From contig JAUUZS010000135.1 in assembly GCA_030589835.1 (NCBI GenBank), positions 1-9,062 of the forward strand: a DNA stretch of 9,062 nucleotides, read 5' to 3'. Below, one piece after another: positions 6,324 through 9,062 of the stretch. The notes below the pieces were generated by a model that was not told where the DNA came from, made no database searches, and saw only the letters and a program-made list of their open reading frames with translations. This DNA comes from Cyclobacteriaceae bacterium (GTDB taxonomy: Bacteria; Bacteroidota; Bacteroidia; Cytophagales; Cyclobacteriaceae). The translations under genes were made by a program, and so were the position numbers. The stretch's first letter is position 1. The number at the start of each line of letters is the position of its first letter.

Positions 6324-8435
6324 TTATTTCTTTATCTGTTTCAATGCTTCACTAACCTCCGTTACCGGTAGCTGGCACACTTTGTTTTGGCATACGTAAA
6401 TGGTAGTTTGTCCTTCAATAAGTTTACTATCGAGTAAGGATAAAGTGCCTTCATTTTTTCCTCCTGATAAAAATACATTGGGAAAATAATGGGTATCAAA
6501 TTCCTTTCGCTTTGTCTCAAAATCCTTTCCTACAATGGCCACTTCGTAAGGCTCGCTGGCAAACCAGGCCATCAGAATATCCCAGTTTGCATAGTAGGCT
6601 CCGCCAGTTAAGGCACTTTGTTTTACATTTTTCAGCATGCGCTTTGATATTTGAATGTACTTATCGTTGTAAAAATATTGCCCAAGCACATATAGATTTT
6701 TTGCCATTTGAGAATTAGACGATGGAATAACGTTATCTGCAATTTCCATTTTTCGCGCGATTAATGCCGGGTCTAAATCAGAGGTATAAAAGTACATTCC
6801 ACTGCTTTGGTCATAAAAATGAGCAAGGGTATAATCCGCTAGTTGTTGTGCTTCCTTCAACCATTTCTCATCAAATGTAGCTTGATATAAAGAAATAAAA
6901 GCTTCAATTGTAAAGGCATAATCATCTAAAAATGCATTGATCGACGCTTTGCCATTTTTGTAGTTTCTATACAATCTGTGATCCGTTGACTTAATTTTCG
7001 TACTAATAAAATCAGCATTTTTAAGGGCTATATCTAAATAGCTTCGATCATCAAAAACACGGTAGGCATCGATATATGCTTTCAGCATGAGCGCATTCCA
7101 GGAAGTGAGAATTTTATCGTCAAGCCCCGGTCGTATTCGCTTTGCTCTTTCCTTCAATAAGATGCGCTTCGCTTCTGAAATGTGTAAGGCTAATTCACTT
7201 TCCGTAAGCTTATGTGTATCAGCTATTTTTCTATCTGAGTCCGATTTCAGCAAAATATTCTTTCCGTGTTCCCAATTTCCTTTTTCTGTTACATTATAAT
7301 AATCAATGATAAGTCCCGCATTTTTACCGAGTGCGTTTTCTAATTCGCTCTTTGTCCAAACATAAAATTTTCCTTCTTCGCCCTCACTATCCGCATCGAG
7401 TGAGGAATAGAATCCTCCTTCTTTTGAAGTCAATTCCCTTTGTATAAAATTTAAGGTCTCGGTGACGATGACTTTGTATGTTGGGTCTTTGGTTTTTTGA
7501 TATGCCACGGCATACAAGCTAACAAGCTGTGCGTTGTCATAAAGCATTTTTTCAAAATGAGGGACTTTCCAATATGCATCAGTAGAATACCGTGAAAAGC
7601 CCCCTCCAATCTGATCGTAAATGCCACCGTCAGCCATTTTGTCCAGGGTAGTAGTAACTGCTCTTAAGGCATCTGTATTTTGAGTGAGATAGTAGTGATG
7701 CAGTAAAAATTGATAACCAATCGGTAAGGGGAATTTTGGCGCCCTGTTATGACCGCCATGGGTATAATCAATATTGCTTTTCCAATTATCGAAAATGCCA
7801 ACTAAATCGCTTTTAGTGAATGTTGCTGTTTCAGTATTATCGACAATCAATTCACTGGATATTATACCTTGTGTGAGCGCCCTGGCTTGTTGCTCTGCCT
7901 TGTCCGGGTTTTGCTTGACAAATTCAACTAATTTCCTGAGCATGTCAATCCATTGCTTCTTTGGGAAATAAGTCCCACCATATATTGGGCGGCCATCGGG
8001 TAAGGTGATGCAATTTAGTGGCCATCCCCCTCTACCGGTAAGTAATTGCACGGCATTCATATAAACCTGGTCAATGTCAGGCCGTTCTTCCCGGTCAACC
8101 TTAATGGCGACAAAATTATCATTCATAAATTTCGCCACCTCTTCGTCTTCGAAGCTGTCATGTTCCATCACATGACACCAGTGACATGCTGCATATCCAA
8201 TACTGACGATGATCAGTTTATTTTCTTTCCTGGCCTTGTCCAGCGCTTCCTTTCCCCAAGGATACCAGTTTACAGGATTGTGTGCATGCTGCAACAAATA
8301 TGGGCTGCTTTCATGAATAAGGTGGTTTGTGAATTTGTGCTGAGTTTTTTCGGTTGTGTTTTTCATCTCTTTTCCCTGACCGCAAGAAGTAATATATAGC
8401 AAACAAAAAAATGTAAAGGAGGGTATCGTTTTCAT
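6324..8435 (-). CDS. DUF255 / SPATA20-type protein with thioredoxin domain, predicted lipoprotein
   Basis: A complete 703-residue member of the YyaL/SPATA20 family: an N-terminal thioredoxin-like domain (Thioredox_DsbH type, about residues 35-195) joined to an alpha/alpha-barrel related to sugar epimerases and glycosidases (about 205-620). The redox pair is C84-H-W-C87 in AACHWCHVM, with cis-Pro P139 in GGWPLN. Family hallmarks are all present: NPVNWYPWG (53-61), [10 protein letters not shown] (277-286), [13 protein letters not shown] (292-304), [10 protein letters not shown] (346-355), [16 protein letters not shown] (435-450), LDDYAF (503-508), PSSNS (571-575) and C682/C687 near the end. The biochemical function of the family is not settled. 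The N-terminus is a lipoprotein signal, with a basic start, a hydrophobic stretch and lipobox ITSC (C18), so the protein is probably membrane-anchored outside the cytoplasm. An internal Met24 would give a cytoplasmic form. The start at 8435 has no Shine-Dalgarno sequence. A small ATTGG/CCAAT inverted repeat (8436-8453) abuts it. It is a single-gene unit. Confidence 0.93.
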   Translation of the reverse strand: MKTIPSFTFFCLLYITSCGQGKEMKNTTEKTQHKFTNHLIHESSPYLLQHAHNPVNWYPWGKEALDKARKENKLIIVSIGYAACHWCHVMEHDSFEDEEVAKFMNDNFVAIKVDREERPDIDQVYMNAVQLLTGRGGWPLNCITLPDGRPIYGGTYFPKKQWIDMLRKLVEFVKQNPDKAEQQARALTQGIISSELIVDNTETATFTKSDLVGIFDNWKSNIDYTHGGHNRAPKFPLPIGYQFLLHHYYLTQNTDALRAVTTTLDKMADGGIYDQIGGGFSRYSTDAYWKVPHFEKMLYDNAQLVSLYAVAYQKTKDPTYKVIVTETLNFIQRELTSKEGGFYSSLDADSEGEEGKFYVWTKSELENALGKNAGLIIDYYNVTEKGNWEHGKNILLKSDSDRKIADTHKLTESELALHISEAKRILLKERAKRIRPGLDDKILTSWNALMLKAYIDAYRVFDDRSYLDIALKNADFISTKIKSTDHRLYRNYKNGKASINAFLDDYAFTIEAFISLYQATFDEKWLKEAQQLADYTLAHFYDQSSGMYFYTSDLDPALIARKMEIADNVIPSSNSQMAKNLYVLGQYFYNDKYIQISKRMLKNVKQSALTGGAYYANWDILMAWFASEPYEVAIVGKDFETKRKEFDTHYFPNVFLSGGKNEGTLSLLDSKLIEGQTTIYVCQNKVCQLPVTEVSEALKQIKK

Positions 8436-8515
8436 ATTGGTTCAATTTCCAATAGATAACTCAGACTTAGAGCTTAAGTTTAAATAATCACCTTAGGAAG
8501 GGCTATTATCTGCTT

Positions 8516-8551
8516 AGGGGAATGTCATAAACTGCTTATGATGATTCCCCT
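8516..8551. repeat. Strong 36-base hairpin upstream of the DUF255 gene
   Basis: AGGGGAAT (8516-8523) pairs with ATTCCCCT (8544-8551), and TCATAA (8525-8530) pairs with TTATGA (8536-8541). A G-T wobble and one bulged base separate the two helices, leaving a 5-base loop ACTGC. CTGCTTA also appears twice, at 8510-8516 and 8532-8538. No U-tract follows on either strand, so it is not an ordinary intrinsic terminator. It lies 81-116 bases before the DUF255 start codon. It could be an mRNA leader structure, a dyad operator, or the subterminal hairpin of a lost mobile element. Confidence 0.65.
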
Positions 8552-8622
8552 GTAGAACGGAATGAATGATGGCGACATGTTCCAAACCTTATACCTAACC
8601 TGGACAAGCCAGAACCAAATAT

Positions 8623-8688
8623 GATTGATGCAGATTGATAAGAGATTGATTTTTCAATCCTCTCAATCCCTTCAATCTTTATTCAATC
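8623..8688. repeat. Array of seven GATTGA/TCAATC hexamers in mirror arrangement
   Basis: GATTGA occurs at 8623, 8633 and 8644. Its reverse complement TCAATC follows at 8654, 8663, 8672 and 8683. Start-to-start steps are 10, 11, 10, 9, 9 and 11 bases, close to one helical turn. The two groups face each other around 8650-8653, so the region can also fold into a long AT-rich hairpin. It lies in DNA with no gene and could be a multi-site protein-binding element or the relic of an expanded repeat. Confidence 0.6.
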
Positions 8689-8719
8689 TTTTGCCTTTTA
8701 TACGTATCAGTCAATTATT

Positions 8720-8727
8720 TATCTTTG
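8720..8727 (+). promoter_or_regulatory. Orphan -7 box TATCTTTG
   Basis: TATCTTTG is an exact TAnnTTTG match in an AT-rich setting, directly after the hexamer array. The nearest TTG upstream (8691-8693) is 26 bases away, too far for a good -33 element. Transcription would run rightward into DNA with no plus-strand ORF, so the product would be a non-coding RNA, the long leader of a gene beyond the window, or nothing. Confidence 0.3.
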
Positions 8728-8741
8728 CCAAAAAATACACG

Positions 8742-8762
8742 CCTGCCTGTCCGGTAGGCAGG
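8742..8762. repeat. 21-base palindrome CCTGCCT...AGGCAGG
   Basis: CCTGCCT (8742-8748) and AGGCAGG (8756-8762) are perfect inverted arms around GTCCGGT, where two G-T wobbles and a C-G pair extend the stem. GC-rich palindromes of this CCTGCC/GGCAGG form are familiar dispersed intergenic repeats in Bacteroidota and other bacteria; this is general knowledge, not shown here. It starts about 15 bases after the orphan -7 box, so any transcript from there would begin with this hairpin. Confidence 0.6.
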
Positions 8763-8781
8763 AATATCAGAATTTAGGCGC

Positions 8782-9054
8782 TTAGGAAAACAAACTAACC
8801 AACATGTTGTCAGTTTGAATGTTGTCCATATTAGTCAAGAAATTCAATGTTCTCTTAATTTCGAAGGACAAAGAGTGGAAAGATAGTGTTTGACATTGCT
8901 TCCAGCCTGCTTCGGCTGCAAGATCGTTAAAAATTACCGGATTAAATCCTGATAATACAGGCGCGAAGGCCCGGCAAAACAGCGAGGGTGTGTTGGAATT
9001 GCGGGTAGGCAGCATTGTTTTGCATTGATTTTTCTTTGGTTCGTTTCTTTTCAT
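8782..9054 (-). other. Doubtful 90-codon ORF at the right edge
   Basis: From an ATG at 9054 the minus strand stays open for 90 codons (MKRNEPKKNQ at the start); a TTG one codon earlier is also possible. I recognise no domain. The composition is not that of a confident folded protein: many Asn, Ser, Leu and Phe with scattered Cys, no motif, no membrane helix. No ribosome-binding site or promoter is evident, and the upstream side is cut by the window edge. It may be a spurious frame across a conserved non-coding or repetitive segment, or the remnant of a decayed gene. No other gene is supported between 8436 and 9062. Confidence 0.15.
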
Positions 9055-9062
9055 CAAGGAAA

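Noticed and set aside
8046..8399. 117-codon plus-strand ORF
   Set aside because: It is antisense to the thioredoxin domain of the DUF255 gene, which carries all family motifs; a shadow frame.
8623..8688. Hexamer array considered as a CRISPR array
   Set aside because: Repeats are six bases long, spacers three to five bases, orientation flips in the middle, and no cas gene is present.
1..9062. Search for a defence island, prophage, toxin-antitoxin pair or biosynthetic cluster
   Set aside because: The recognisable genes are a two-component pair, a redoxin, a repair-type nuclease and a DUF255 protein in separate transcription units; nothing supports a joint system. I also saw no tRNA or rRNA gene.

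Overview
The window reads as a chromosomal segment of a Bacteroidota bacterium, most likely of the Cytophagales type. The basis is the architecture of the propeller/Y_Y_Y/LytS-type histidine kinase with its LytTR response regulator, the scarcity of Shine-Dalgarno sites, several matches to the Bacteroidota -7 promoter box TAnnTTTG, the AT-leaning composition and the dispersed intergenic palindromes. The assignment comes from gene content only; there is no rRNA or other marker gene in the window.

Layout from left to right. Positions 1-2794 hold the greater part of a membrane sensor kinase (+). Its 5' part lies off the left edge, and the frame is interrupted by an in-frame TAG at 59-61 inside a propeller repeat. 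A 132-base gap with a possible 22-codon ORF leads to its partner LytTR response regulator (2927-3673, +). Convergent to that is a small thioredoxin-fold protein with a CNHC motif (3740-4294, -). A 311-base divergent intergenic region carries a candidate promoter for each flanking gene and a pair of 9-bp direct repeats. Then comes a DEDDh exonuclease / GIY-YIG / UvrC-like cysteine-cluster fusion (4606-6012, +) that has no normal start codon. A second 311-base gap (6013-6323), between convergent genes, contains two different long palindromes, one built from heptamer units. Next is an intact DUF255 / SPATA20-type protein with an N-terminal thioredoxin domain and a lipoprotein signal (6324-8435, -). 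The last 627 bases have no convincing gene. They hold a strong 36-base hairpin, a mirror-arranged array of seven GATTGA/TCAATC hexamers, an orphan -7 box, a CCTGCCT...AGGCAGG palindrome, and one doubtful minus-strand ORF at the right edge.

How the genes work together: only the kinase and regulator form an evident functional pair. If the TAG is real, the pair would lack its normal exported sensor. The two thioredoxin-fold proteins and the repair-type nuclease are separate transcription units with no visible link to the pair. I did not find a clear new multi-gene system. The items most worth checking are the TAG in the kinase, the missing start codon of the nuclease, and the structured non-coding DNA at 6013-6323 and 8510-8765.
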